A stretch of 64,000 bases of DNA from Pseudomonas sp. TCU-HL1 (lineage in GTDB: Bacteria; Pseudomonadota; Gammaproteobacteria; Pseudomonadales; Pseudomonadaceae), in the NCBI RefSeq assembly GCF_001708505.1, contig NZ_CP015992.1:2852001-2916000 (forward strand). Direction: 5' to 3'. The notes under the pieces were generated by a model, which was not told the origin of the DNA, ran no database searches, and saw only the letters and a program-made list of their open reading frames with translations. Position 1 is the first letter of the stretch. Each line of letters opens with the position of its first letter. A program made the position numbers and the translations under genes. Positions 1 through 8,793 of the stretch are shown here, one piece after another.

Positions 1-584
1 ACGGCGCCGCTGATCGCGCGCTTCATCACCAGTCCCAGTTCGATCTCGTAGTCCAGGAAACGCACGTTGCGCGGCTTGATCAGGTCGCTGTCCGCTGCCA
101 CCAGGCAGCTCGTCGCCTTGGTGAAGATCATGTTGTACTTCTTCGCGTCAGGGTCCATGCCCGACTCGATCATGTGCTGGCGGTAGTTGGCGCCCTGGCA
201 GACGAACTGTTGGTTACGGGTCAGAGGCGACAGCAGTTTCACCTCGCCCTCATCCAACTCCGTACCTCTAACTTGAGCGAGGTCGTCGATACCGTTCTGG
301 CGAATGAAGTCACCGGTGGTTTCAAAGGTACCGGGGACGACCGTGATGCGGCCCTGACGTATCACGCCCCAGTGGATACCGTTCTGATATTCAAAGCGGA
401 CTACATGTACAGCAGACATTGAAGGCACTCCTGGAGCAGCGTCTATTCCGCGCTCGGTGGCGCGAGGACTTTGGTGTTGTTCTGAATTGGGGCCGGCAAC
501 GCTGTAGACCAGTGAGCCGCCGGCGATCAAGGCGCCGGCTTTGAGCACATCCCGCCGGCCTAACTTGGTTGAACTGCCCGACAT
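1..584 (-). CDS. FAH-family hydrolase/isomerase, partial, with possible Tat leader
   Basis: The reading frame runs off the left edge of the window, so the C-terminus is missing. The visible part has the N-terminal beta domain of fumarylacetoacetate hydrolase family proteins followed by the start of the metal-binding fold (NYRQH, then DYEIELG, where the acidic residues normally bind Mg/Mn). Such enzymes cleave or isomerise ring-fission products, which suits the extradiol dioxygenase gene that ends 10 bases upstream. Two starts are possible. ATG at 419 has a good Shine-Dalgarno (GGAGTG). ATG at 584 is in frame, has only a weak one, and adds 55 residues beginning with a twin-arginine-like segment (GRRDVLKAGALIAGG). 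The short form would be a normal cytoplasmic FAH protein; the long form would be exported. I consider the short form safer, but the leader-like segment is clear. Confidence 0.8.
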   Translation of the reverse strand, partial: MSGSSTKLGRRDVLKAGALIAGGSLVYSVAGPNSEQHQSPRATERGIDAAPGVPSMSAVHVVRFEYQNGIHWGVIRQGRITVVPGTFETTGDFIRQNGIDDLAQVRGTELDEGEVKLLSPLTRNQQFVCQGANYRQHMIESGMDPDAKKYNMIFTKATSCLVAADSDLIKPRNVRFLDYEIELGLVMKRAISGA

Positions 585-594
585 GGCGGTAGCT

Positions 595-1683
595 CTACCC
601 GAACATCCGCATGAGCGTTATCAACTTGCGCAGCGTCAGGTCCGGGCTGCGTCGCAGGTTACGGACCAGCGTGCGCAGATTGGCCAGGCTCAGCTTGGGC
701 TGCGTGAAGCTCTTGGGCATGCGTTGCCCCCACTGCGCCATGGCCTCGGGGCTCACGGGATGAATGCCCGTGGGCAGTGCGGCGGTGAAGATATCCCCGT
801 CGCAGTAGTGTTCGTGCTTGTCACCCCAGGGGTCCTGCCAGTAATCGAAGATCTGGCTGCCCAGAATGTGCCGGCCGATTCCCCACGCGTGCTTCCAGCC
901 GCGCTCCCGCATGACGCGCTGCCCCATGCCCACTGCATCGGCATCCACGAGCTCATAAGCGCTGTGGCTGTAGGTCGCCATAAAGCTCTGGGCGATGGCG
1001 AGGGTATGGTGATCCGCCGGCGTGTCGCCGCGGTCCAGGCGCATGAACGTGACGATGGGCGAGCCATCCGGGAGCACCTGCACGTCGCTGGGAATGAAAC
1101 CGAGGTGCTGGGTATACCAGGCGCAAGTCGCCTGGTAGTCAGCGACTTCCATGACGACATGGCCGAGCCTCAGGACTTCCGGCGGCGCTACCGGCGGTCG
1201 CTGAGTGCTGTTGACTCGCGGATGCTCGACCAGATTCAGCAGAAGCGCGGCTCTGTGCGGGAGCGGCTCACTGGGGGCCTGCCCGTAGATGGCTTCCACA
1301 ATGAATCCGGAGGGGTCAAGCAGCCTGACTTGTTTGCCGCCGCCCGGACGACTGATGTCTTCGATGCCGGACGCTCCGTCGAGTTGGCTGAGCTCTCTCA
1401 GGTCATCCAGGTTGCGAACCTCCAGGCCGAAACCGAGAAAACGCGCCTGCGCCGCGCGATGGATGCGGTAGCAGTAGGGCGAAGGCTCTGCCGCACGGAG
1501 ATAGAGCGTATCGGCATCCTGATGGCTGACCGTCAGACCGAAGTCGGTCAGGAAGCGTGCCGCCTCATCGAGGTCAGGTCGCTCGAAGATCAGGTGGGCA
1601 AGGCGTTGTGCCTTGACCGTGGGAGCCGGGTGCCTGGCAGGTTGTGGTGTCGCCAACTGGGGCATTTCATTTCTGCTGTTCAT
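595..1683 (-). CDS. Type I extradiol dioxygenase (VOC family)
   Basis: A 362-residue protein with two vicinal-oxygen-chelate modules, roughly residues 25-135 and 170-300, as in 2,3-dihydroxybiphenyl 1,2-dioxygenases. The catalytic second module keeps a likely Fe(II) facial triad: His175 (GHVVME), His225/226 (DHHTLA) and Glu291 (HEHY). The expected reaction is meta-cleavage of a catechol-type ring. It lies between tetR (upstream) and a FAH-family gene (10 bases downstream), so ring cleavage and handling of the cleavage product are probably co-transcribed. An extra C-terminal tail of about 60 basic residues follows the dioxygenase fold. Substrate is not predictable from the sequence. Confidence 0.85.
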   Translation of the reverse strand: MNSRNEMPQLATPQPARHPAPTVKAQRLAHLIFERPDLDEAARFLTDFGLTVSHQDADTLYLRAAEPSPYCYRIHRAAQARFLGFGLEVRNLDDLRELSQLDGASGIEDISRPGGGKQVRLLDPSGFIVEAIYGQAPSEPLPHRAALLLNLVEHPRVNSTQRPPVAPPEVLRLGHVVMEVADYQATCAWYTQHLGFIPSDVQVLPDGSPIVTFMRLDRGDTPADHHTLAIAQSFMATYSHSAYELVDADAVGMGQRVMRERGWKHAWGIGRHILGSQIFDYWQDPWGDKHEHYCDGDIFTAALPTGIHPVSPEAMAQWGQRMPKSFTQPKLSLANLRTLVRNLRRSPDLTLRKLITLMRMFG

Positions 1684-1770
1684 TGTTTTTCTTTTCCGGT
1701 TTTTTGGAGCAAAGCCGACCCCGCACCCCTGAAATGGCAGGGGTGTTGTTTGGTTGAGTCGGTTACGAGA

Positions 1771-2409
1771 TCAGTCGAGGGTAGGAAGTGCCGGTAACTC
1801 TTCGGTCGCCAACGCACGAGCCTCCTCTGGCGGCACACCCAGCGCTCGGAGCACTAGCTCGGCTGTGTCAGAACCGGATTCGCGCCACGTCTTGTGCCCT
1901 TCCAGCACCAGGAAAATCGAGCCCAGGACGCTGCTCGAAATCAGCGTCATGACTGAGAGCAATTGCTCCTGTCGGAACTTGTATCGCCCACTGGAGAGTC
2001 CGCTCAGAAGGTCTGTAGTCGCTTGGCTGGTGAACATTTCGCGCAACGACGTATTGCTCATGGCGAACTTGTGGATGAACGCCCCCCACTGGGAGTCCTC
2101 GTGAGCGCGACGAATGAAGAATCGGATTCCATTGGCAAGGCGTTGAGCCGGATCGGAGAGGGAGTCGAAGCTCTTCTTGACGCGCTCATGCATCTCCCTT
2201 GCGAGGTGACCGGCGACTGTCTCGAACAGACTCTCCATGCTCTCGACGTTGCTATAGATCGTTCCGCGCGCGACTCCCGCCTCTTGCGCAAGGTCGAGGA
2301 TGTTCACCTGGGAGGTGCCTTTTTCTGCGAACAGGCGAAAAGCGGCCTGATGAATGCGGCGCTGTGTCGGATTCAGGGATTCCACGCTTCTTTCTCCAGG
2401 ATTGTTCAT
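1771..2409 (-). CDS. TetR-family regulator (TetR1)
   Basis: About 212 residues from the chosen ATG, with an N-terminal TetR helix-turn-helix (AGVARGTIYSNVESMESLF, about residues 45-65) and a ligand-binding C-terminal part. A longer frame reaches back to 2472 but covers the palindrome at 2419-2432, so the internal ATG is preferred; neither start has a clear ribosome site. The C-terminal domain resembles that of the second TetR in this window (8794-9447): both have a F-I-R-R-A-x-x-D-x-Q-W segment and end with L-x-A-L-G-V-x-P. It lies upstream of the dioxygenase gene on the same strand and is divergent from the OYE/molybdoenzyme genes, and is probably their repressor. Confidence 0.85.
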   Translation of the reverse strand: MNNPGERSVESLNPTQRRIHQAAFRLFAEKGTSQVNILDLAQEAGVARGTIYSNVESMESLFETVAGHLAREMHERVKKSFDSLSDPAQRLANGIRFFIRRAHEDSQWGAFIHKFAMSNTSLREMFTSQATTDLLSGLSSGRYKFRQEQLLSVMTLISSSVLGSIFLVLEGHKTWRESGSDTAELVLRALGVPPEEARALATEELPALPTLD

Positions 2410-2418
2410 GGCTTGATT

Positions 2419-2432
2419 GAACACGCGTGTTC
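2419..2432. promoter_or_regulatory. Perfect 14-bp palindrome, probable TetR1 operator 1
   Basis: GAACACGCGTGTTC is a perfect palindrome 10 bases upstream of the tetR1 start. The same core, ACACGCGTGT, recurs at 2572-2581 in front of the divergent OYE gene. Autoregulation by TetR1 is the simplest reading. Confidence 0.65.
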
Positions 2433-2569
2433 TATTTCCGTCAACAAAGATTTTGAATAGAGAGCCCGTCATGCAATGCGCAAAACGCTATAAGCCAATA
2501 TGGCTGGGGATTTTCTGCTTCGCGGCGGGCTAATTGAGACCGTCCGATATTCTGCATATTGACTAGACT

Positions 2570-2583
2570 GGACACGCGTGTTC
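2570..2583. promoter_or_regulatory. Near-perfect palindrome, probable TetR1 operator 2
   Basis: GGACACGCGTGTTC differs by one base from the palindrome at 2419-2432; centres are 151 bp apart. It lies about 200 bases upstream of the OYE start, just after a weak promoter-like pair (TTGAGA at 2534 and TATTGA at 2557). A repressor here could block the plus-strand catabolic genes. Confidence 0.6.
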
Positions 2584-2780
2584 AGCTTTTGGCGTTTCTG
2601 GCTCACACCTCGACCGGGGCATCAAGCCGTCGGGGTGATGTGAACCATCCCGACCTCCAGGCTGCAGGCTGGCCGTGCCTCAGGAATTTGAGAAGTCCGC
2701 AGGAGCACCGTGCTTGCCGACCTGTTGCTCAAAAGGCTTCGCTATGGCGGGCCGATTTTTCATCAGTTGAAGGACAGAAC

Positions 2781-4016
2781 ATGACCAGCTCAAAGCTCTT
2801 CGAACCGCTGCGATTGCCCAATGGCGCGGTGATTCCAAACCGAATTGCCAAGGCAGCGATGGAGGAGAACCTGGCCGATGCGGATCACGCACCCGGACAA
2901 GCACTGGTCAGGCTCTACCAGTGTTGGGCGGAAGGCGGGGCAGGCTTGATCATCACTGGGAATGTCATGGTCGATCGCCATGCCTTGACCGGACCGGCCG
3001 GGGTGGTGCTCGAGGACGATAGGCACCTCGGCCGATTCAGGCTGTGGGCGGATGCTTGCCGCAGTCGTGGAGCCCAGGCCTGGATGCAAATCAATCATCC
3101 GGGGCGGCAGGTTCTGGCCGCCCTGGGACAGCCGGCGCGGGGACCTTCCGCAGTTGCCGTCGACATTCCCGGGCTGTCCAAGGCTTTTGCGCAGCCCAGG
3201 GCCTTGGGCGAGCAGGAGATCGAGGCGCTGATCCAGCGCTATGCCCATACGGCGGCACTGGCCGAGCGTGCCGGGTTCACCGGCGTTGAAGTTCATGCTG
3301 CCCACGGCTACCTGTTCAGCCAGTTCCTATCGCCCTTGACCAACCGGCGCAGCGACCGCTGGGGCGGCAGCCTGGAAAACCGAGCACAGATCCTCCTGCG
3401 AGCCGTCGACGCTATACGTCAGCGAGTGGCGTCGACCTTTTGCGTCGCTGTGAAGCTCAACTCGGCGGACTTTCAGCGTGGTGGTTTCGATGCCGAGGAT
3501 GCGGCTCGGGTGGTGGAAATGCTCAACGCCAAGGCCGTCGACCTGGTCGAGCTGTCAGGTGGCAGCTACGAAAGCCCAGCCATGCAGGGGCAAACCCGCG
3601 ACGGCAGCCGCTTGGCTCGAGAGGCCTATTTTCTTGAGTTCGCGGAAAGAATCGGGGAAGTCGCGCACATGCCGCTGATGGTCACCGGCGGCGTGCGCCG
3701 AAAGGAGGTCGCGGAGCGAGTGGTGAGCGATTCGGTGTCGGTGGTGGGCCTCGCCACTGCGCTGGCTATCGAACCGACCCTGCCCAGCCAGTGGAAGGAG
3801 GGGCAAGACACCGAAGTGAAGCCCATAGTCGTCCCCTGGAAGAACAGGGCGCTGGCATCGCTTGCCGTGGCGTCGGTGGTCAAGAAGCAACTCGGGTTAC
3901 TGAGCCAGGGGAAGCGATCAAGGCCAAGGGTGTCGCCACTCATGGCATTGATCGGCAACCAGCTGAAGTCCCGTCGTCAGGCGAAACGCTACAGGCGATG
4001 GATTGGCCAAGCCTAG
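2781..4016 (+). CDS. NADH:flavin oxidoreductase, old yellow enzyme family
   Basis: A 411-residue FMN-dependent TIM-barrel protein. Family marks include the QINHPGRQ segment (about residues 103-110), the active-site stretch VEVHAAHGYLFSQFLSP, and the NRRSDRWGGSLENR motif typical of the 2,4-dienoyl-CoA reductase/YqjM-like branch. Expected chemistry is reduction of an activated C=C bond of an enone or quinoid compound using NAD(P)H. The ATG at 2781 follows an AGGA ribosome site; the frame opens earlier at 2559, but that part runs through the palindromic operator and looks non-coding. It has no C-terminal Fe-S/FAD extension, so it is the short OYE form. A 218-base gap separates it from the molybdoenzyme genes downstream on the same strand. 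Confidence 0.85.
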   Translation: MTSSKLFEPLRLPNGAVIPNRIAKAAMEENLADADHAPGQALVRLYQCWAEGGAGLIITGNVMVDRHALTGPAGVVLEDDRHLGRFRLWADACRSRGAQAWMQINHPGRQVLAALGQPARGPSAVAVDIPGLSKAFAQPRALGEQEIEALIQRYAHTAALAERAGFTGVEVHAAHGYLFSQFLSPLTNRRSDRWGGSLENRAQILLRAVDAIRQRVASTFCVAVKLNSADFQRGGFDAEDAARVVEMLNAKAVDLVELSGGSYESPAMQGQTRDGSRLAREAYFLEFAERIGEVAHMPLMVTGGVRRKEVAERVVSDSVSVVGLATALAIEPTLPSQWKEGQDTEVKPIVVPWKNRALASLAVASVVKKQLGLLSQGKRSRPRVSPLMALIGNQLKSRRQAKRYRRWIGQA

Positions 4017-4234
4017 TGGGCACTCGAAACACTCGGTTCCATCAGTCCCAACCCGTCGGGAGGTGATGCGTTCTCAAGCAATCAACCAAGGGAGCCGGCC
4101 TTCCCCGGCTTGTGAGCCCAGCGGGCGGACGGCAATCGCCGGATGCAGGGAGTCGATCCGGAAACTGGACGCACTCACGCCGAGAAGTCGTCCCGCTGCA
4201 GTGCCTCGAAACCCCAACACCAGTGGCAACCTGA

Positions 4235-7234
4235 ATGAAAAAAATACTTCTAAAAACAATATTGTTCGCCTTACCGAAGGTACTTGGCTTCACTGCCCGC
4301 AAACATCCGCAATTTCACGCGCGGCTCAAGCAGAAGAACTGCACCGCCTATATCGGCCTTCAGGACGGCAGCATCGGTCGCTTCCTCGAAATCCGCGGTG
4401 GCAAGGTGTTTTCGCGTGCCGGCAAAGCGGCAGAAGCGGATGTCAGCATGCTGTTCAAAGACCTGCCCACGGCCCTGAAATTCCTATCGCCCAATCTGGA
4501 CATGGGCGAGATCGTCCACGCCGCCAAGAACTTCAAGGTCGTCGCCAAGGGGCCGGACCCTCTGGTGGTGTGGTTCACCCAGACGCTCAACCTCAGCCAG
4601 ACGGTCGGGCTGGAGATGGGTCTGCCGATGCGCGACGGCACCCGGCGCTACACGACCTGCACCAACGGCGGACCACTGTTCGTCTATGTGAAGGGCGGCC
4701 TCATCCAGCGCGTCACGCCGCTGGAGCTGGATGAGAAAGATGCGCCGAGCTGGGAGTTGCAGGCGCGTGGCAAGACCTTCCGCCCCAAACGCCGCGCCCT
4801 GGTAGCGCCGCATGCCCTGTCGCTTAAATCCCTGGTTTATTCGGACAAGCGCATTCTGCACCCGATGAAGCGGGTCGATTTCGACCCGGACGGCGAGCGC
4901 AACCCGCAGAACCGCGGCAAGTCAGGCTATGTGCCCATAAGCTGGGACGAAGCGCTGAGCATCGTCGCCAAGGAAATCAACCGGCAGAAGCGCGTCCACG
5001 GCCCCGGCTCGATTACCTTCCCGATGTCGTCCCACCACCAGTGGGGCAATGTCGGCTATTACCTCAGCTCGCTGATGCGCTTCGCCAACCTGATCGGTTT
5101 CACCCGCGTCGCCGCCAACCCGGACAGTTGGGAGGGCTGGTACTGGGGCGCCATGCACCATTTCGGCAACTCCATGCGTGTCGGCGTGCCGGCCGGCTAT
5201 GGCGCCGTCGAGGACTGCCTGAAGGAAGCCGAGATGATGGTCTTCTGGTCCTGCGATCCGGAGAGCACCAACGGCGCCTACGCCGGTTTCGAGGGGACGA
5301 CCCGCCGCCTGTGGGCCAAGGAGCTCGGCATCGAGTTCGTCCATATCGATCCGCACAACAATCCTACCGCACAGCTCCTCGGCGGGCGCTGGATTCCGAT
5401 CCGCCCGCAGACTGATGCGGCCCTGGCCACCGCGATCATGTACGTGTGGGCCGTCGAAGGCCTTTACGACAAGGATTACGTGGCGAACCGCACCACCGGC
5501 TTCGACGAGTGGAAGCGCTACCTGCTGGGCGAAATCGACGGTATTGCCAAAACGCCTGAGTGGCAGGAAGGCGAGACCGGTGTGCCGGCCAAGGACGTAC
5601 GCGCCCTGGCCCGCAAGTGGGGTAACCGCAAGGTCTATCTGGCGACCGGCATGACTGGCGCCGGCTTTGGTGGCGCCGGCCGCGGTGCGACCGGACAACA
5701 GTGGGCACGTTGCATGATCATGATGATGGCCATGCAGGGCTGGGGAAAGCCCGGCGTCAATTTCGGCTGCCTGCAGATCGGGTCGCCGGTAGACCATCAT
5801 TTCTACTTCCCCGGCTATGCCGACGGCGGCATCTCGGGCGAACTGATGTGGACCGGCAACGCCGTAAACAACTACCAGCGCATGCCACACATCCTGACCA
5901 TGAACCCGGTCAAGCAACTGGTGCCGCGGCAGCAGTTGCCCGATGCCATCATCAATGGCCATGCCACCGGCTATCTCTGGGATGGCATGTCGCAGGAGGC
6001 GCAGTTCGCCCCCTTCACCTATCCGATGGCCGGCTATTCGCCCATCCACATGATCTACCGCTACGGCGGCTCGTCCTTCAGTACCGTCACCCGCTCCGGG
6101 CGCTGGGTCGAAGCCTACCGCCACGACAGCATCGAGTTCGTGGTCAACCAGTCGATCTGGATGGAGGGCGAGGCCCAGTTCGCTGATATCATCCTGCCGG
6201 CCTGCACCCAACTCGAGCGCTGGGACATCGGAGAATGGTGCAACTCAGGCGGTTACGCCCACCATGGCTACACCCTGGTCAATCATCGCGTGGTGTCGCT
6301 GCAGCACAAGTGCATCGAACCGCTCGGCGAGTCGCGTTCGGACTATGACATCTTCGCGGCCATCCTCGAGCGCCTGGGCTTGGGCGGGGTATTCACCGAA
6401 GGTTGCAGCGAGCTCGACTGGGTCAAGCGGGTATTCGACTCCTCTGACCTGCCGGATCACATCTCCTGGCGCGAGTTCTGCCGCAAAGGCTATTACGTCG
6501 TGCCGCCGGAAAGGCCCGAACTGCGACCGCCGGTGGACATGCGCTGGTTCGCCGAAGGCCGTCAGAAGGACCTGCCGGAGCCGTTTCCGCTGCCGTCGCA
6601 GTGGGCGGAAGAGTTCGGCAAGGGTTTGCAGACGCCCAGCGGCAAGCTGGAGTTCGTTCCCGAAACTCTCAAACGCCACACCAGGGACAATCCCGAACGG
6701 CCGGCGCTCAACCGCTACATCCCGTCCTGGGAAGGCCTGGGGACGACCGAGCTGATCGGCAAGTATCCGCTGCAGATGATCGCGACCCATTCGCGCTACA
6801 GCTTCCACACCTCCAGCGATGGCAAGAACGGCGTGACCAGTCGAGTGGCGGATCATCGTGCCCGCATCCTTGGCCACGATTTCTGGCTCTTGCGCATCAG
6901 CCCTGGCGACGCGGCTGCCCGAGGCATCGCCCATCGTGACCTGGTCAAGGTTTACAACGACCGCGGGGCGGTGATCTGCGCTGCCGACGTGTCGGCCCTG
7001 GTGGTGCCAGGGGTGGTCAAGTCCTATGAAGCGAGCGCCGAGTTCCAGATGCTGGAAGTGGCCGGCGAAACGGTGGAGATCGGCGGCTGCTTGAACATTC
7101 TCACCCCGGACCGGCCGCAAACCCAGGGTACCAGCAGCATGAGTCCGAACTCATGCCTGGTCCAGATCGAAAAATGGCAAGGCGCCGACGCGTTCAAGCG
7201 CCTGCGCGCCGTGGTGGGAGTCGCCCATGAGTAA
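4235..7234 (+). CDS. Molybdopterin oxidoreductase large subunit with N-terminal SCP2-like domain (transhydroxylase/resorcinol hydroxylase-like)
   Basis: A 999-residue protein of the DMSO reductase superfamily. Residues about 25-125 resemble an SCP2 sterol-carrier domain (GRFLEIRGGKVFSRAGKAAE, then a DLPTALKFL helix). From about 130 onward it is a bis-MGD molybdoenzyme. There is no Cys cluster at the start of the catalytic part and no Tat signal, so it lacks its own Fe-S centre and should be cytoplasmic; both traits match pyrogallol-phloroglucinol transhydroxylase and resorcinol hydroxylase large subunits. A Ser near residue 313 (HHFGNSMR) lies where the family carries its Mo ligand, but I have not proven that. 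The partner gene overlaps its 3' end by 8 bases. I know of SCP2 as a separate domain but not fused to this enzyme class. Likely reaction: hydroxyl transfer or water-derived hydroxylation of a polyphenol or related ring. Confidence 0.8.
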   Translation: MKKILLKTILFALPKVLGFTARKHPQFHARLKQKNCTAYIGLQDGSIGRFLEIRGGKVFSRAGKAAEADVSMLFKDLPTALKFLSPNLDMGEIVHAAKNFKVVAKGPDPLVVWFTQTLNLSQTVGLEMGLPMRDGTRRYTTCTNGGPLFVYVKGGLIQRVTPLELDEKDAPSWELQARGKTFRPKRRALVAPHALSLKSLVYSDKRILHPMKRVDFDPDGERNPQNRGKSGYVPISWDEALSIVAKEINRQKRVHGPGSITFPMSSHHQWGNVGYYLSSLMRFANLIGFTRVAANPDSWEGWYWGAMHHFGNSMRVGVPAGYGAVEDCLKEAEMMVFWSCDPESTNGAYAGFEGTTRRLWAKELGIEFVHIDPHNNPTAQLLGGRWIPIRPQTDAALATAIMYVWAVEGLYDKDYVANRTTGFDEWKRYLLGEIDGIAKTPEWQEGETGVPAKDVRALARKWGNRKVYLATGMTGAGFGGAGRGATGQQWARCMIMMMAMQGWGKPGVNFGCLQIGSPVDHHFYFPGYADGGISGELMWTGNAVNNYQRMPHILTMNPVKQLVPRQQLPDAIINGHATGYLWDGMSQEAQFAPFTYPMAGYSPIHMIYRYGGSSFSTVTRSGRWVEAYRHDSIEFVVNQSIWMEGEAQFADIILPACTQLERWDIGEWCNSGGYAHHGYTLVNHRVVSLQHKCIEPLGESRSDYDIFAAILERLGLGGVFTEGCSELDWVKRVFDSSDLPDHISWREFCRKGYYVVPPERPELRPPVDMRWFAEGRQKDLPEPFPLPSQWAEEFGKGLQTPSGKLEFVPETLKRHTRDNPERPALNRYIPSWEGLGTTELIGKYPLQMIATHSRYSFHTSSDGKNGVTSRVADHRARILGHDFWLLRISPGDAAARGIAHRDLVKVYNDRGAVICAADVSALVVPGVVKSYEASAEFQMLEVAGETVEIGGCLNILTPDRPQTQGTSSMSPNSCLVQIEKWQGADAFKRLRAVVGVAHE

Positions 7235-8078
7235 GTGGAATCTGATCATCAACGTGGGGCGTTGCGAGAACTGCTACAACTGCGTGCTCGCCGAGCGGGA
7301 CGAGCACGTTGGCAACGACTATCCGGGTTATGCGGCCCCGGCCTCCCTCGCCGACGAGGCACCGATCCGCATCCTGCGGCGAGTGCAGGGGGCGGCGCCG
7401 ATGGTCGAGACGACCTACCTGCCGGTGATGTGCAACCACTGCGACGATGCGCCGTGCATGAAGGTCGGCGGCGACGCGATCAGCAAGCGTGCCGATGGCA
7501 TCGTCGTGATTGATCCGGTGAAGGCCAAGGGGCGCAAGGACATCGTCCGCTCCTGCCCCTATAGGGCCATCGTCTGGAACGAGGAGCAGCAGCTGCCGCA
7601 GACCTGGATCTTCGACGCCCATCTGCTCGACGACGGCTGGAAAGGCCCGCGTTGCCAGCAGGTGTGTCCGACGGACGTGTTCGAAGCGGTGAAGCTCGAC
7701 GACGAGGCGATGCAGGAAAAGGCGGGCAAGGAAGGACTGCGGGTGCTGCTGCCCAAACTGAACGCGAAGCCGAGGGTCTATTACCGGGGCCTGGATCGCT
7801 GGGACACGTGCTTTATCGGCGGCAGCGTCAGCGTAAACCTTGACGGCGTGGTCGATTGCGTTGCCAGTGCCGAAATCTCGCTCTTTCAGAGCGACAAGCG
7901 CATCGCGGTTACGTACAGCGATGCGTTCGGCGACTTCCGCTTCGGCGGCCTGGCCAAGAAAAGCGGCTGCTATCGCATCGAAGTCCGTCATGACCTGGAC
8001 GAGGCGCAGCGTGAGTGCGAGCTCGACGAAAGCCTCTATCTTGGCGAGATCCGGCTGACGACCAGCCATCCGCGTTAG
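7227..8078 (+). CDS. Iron-sulfur small subunit of the transhydroxylase-like molybdoenzyme
   Basis: A 283-residue partner overlapping the large-subunit gene. The first 190 residues carry a ferredoxin-like cysteine array (CENCYNC at residues 13-19, CNHCDDAPC, CPYR, CQQVCP), enough for about three [4Fe-4S] clusters. The last 85 residues (from about DTCFIGGSV) form a predicted beta-rich barrel without cysteine motifs. This two-part build is known for the small subunit of pyrogallol-phloroglucinol transhydroxylase and is not found in ordinary DMSO reductase B subunits, so it supports the assignment of the pair. No membrane anchor subunit follows, also as in the transhydroxylase family. Confidence 0.85.
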   Translation: MSKWNLIINVGRCENCYNCVLAERDEHVGNDYPGYAAPASLADEAPIRILRRVQGAAPMVETTYLPVMCNHCDDAPCMKVGGDAISKRADGIVVIDPVKAKGRKDIVRSCPYRAIVWNEEQQLPQTWIFDAHLLDDGWKGPRCQQVCPTDVFEAVKLDDEAMQEKAGKEGLRVLLPKLNAKPRVYYRGLDRWDTCFIGGSVSVNLDGVVDCVASAEISLFQSDKRIAVTYSDAFGDFRFGGLAKKSGCYRIEVRHDLDEAQRECELDESLYLGEIRLTTSHPR

Positions 8079-8351
8079 TGGGGGGTGCAGACGGCATGGA
8101 TCACCCCAAGGAACTGAGCACATCACCTAGGAAAAACGCTCGAAGCACAACCGAGGAACTGCAACGCTTTCGCCAGCGAGGAGGCGGGGGGCTGCCCGAC
8201 GCAATCCAGCCTCCTTTGAGCGCTTGCTTACTGGCGATTGCACACTAGAGCCTTCGGACCAGGGACGGCCTGCTTGACCAAAATATGGCAAGAGATGTCC
8301 CCCACCCAAGAAACCATCGTCCAACCGTTCTGCCGTACCATAGGGGATAGC

Positions 8352-8720
8352 ATGTTCAAACCAGGTCATCTGCACCGCGCCAATCCACTCGATCTGCTGC
8401 ACCTGCCGAAGTTCGACATCGACGTGTTCTACGAGGTCCGCCGCGACCCGGTCGAAGGCGTGCTGATGCATTTCAAAGTGGTCGGTACTATCGGGGGCCG
8501 CGAGTTCTGCGAAGAATTCGACATGCATCGCGATACCGCCTTCAACTTTGCCAGCCCGATCACCAAGGCAGTGGCCAAACACGGCCTGCCGCTCAACGCT
8601 GGTCCGATCATGCCCGAGCACACCGAATACGACGCTATGTTCGAGGACATCCGCCTGCAGCTCGGCGCTCGAACGGGCGAGCCCGTCGACTTCGATCACC
8701 TCGACAAGGACGGCCTGTGA
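8352..8720 (+). CDS. DUF5064 family protein
   Basis: A 122-residue acidic protein recognised as DUF5064 (start MFKPGHLHRANPLDLL), a family I know mainly from Pseudomonas and of unknown function. ATG at 8352 follows a GGGGA ribosome site. It has no signal peptide or membrane segment. It lies 273 bases after the molybdoenzyme small subunit; that gap holds no convincing gene. It may be a resident backbone gene rather than part of the pathway. Confidence 0.7.
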   Translation: MFKPGHLHRANPLDLLHLPKFDIDVFYEVRRDPVEGVLMHFKVVGTIGGREFCEEFDMHRDTAFNFASPITKAVAKHGLPLNAGPIMPEHTEYDAMFEDIRLQLGARTGEPVDFDHLDKDGL

Positions 8721-8793
8721 ACCCGCAGTAGTTCGCAGGAACGGCCATTCTTGGTCAGTCACGCCGGCGACAGGAAATCACCCTTGGCTGGGC

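Noticed and set aside
1724..1750. Hairpin CACCCCT/AGGGGTG followed by TTGTTT between tetR1 and the dioxygenase gene
   Set aside because: The T-rich side is on the plus strand, where no gene reads into it; on the minus strand it lacks a T tract, so I do not call a terminator.
541..1797. Long plus-strand open frame (418 codons)
   Set aside because: It lies antisense to the dioxygenase gene, which has clear VOC motifs and metal ligands; no family pattern in the plus-strand reading.
4922..6211. Long minus-strand open frame inside the molybdoenzyme gene
   Set aside because: High-GC antisense shadow; no start signal and no recognisable motif.
8096..8248. Possible 50-codon gene starting MDHPKEL after the molybdoenzyme
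   Set aside because: A G-rich ribosome-site-like stretch exists, but there is no domain and no conserved pattern that I know; too weak to list.
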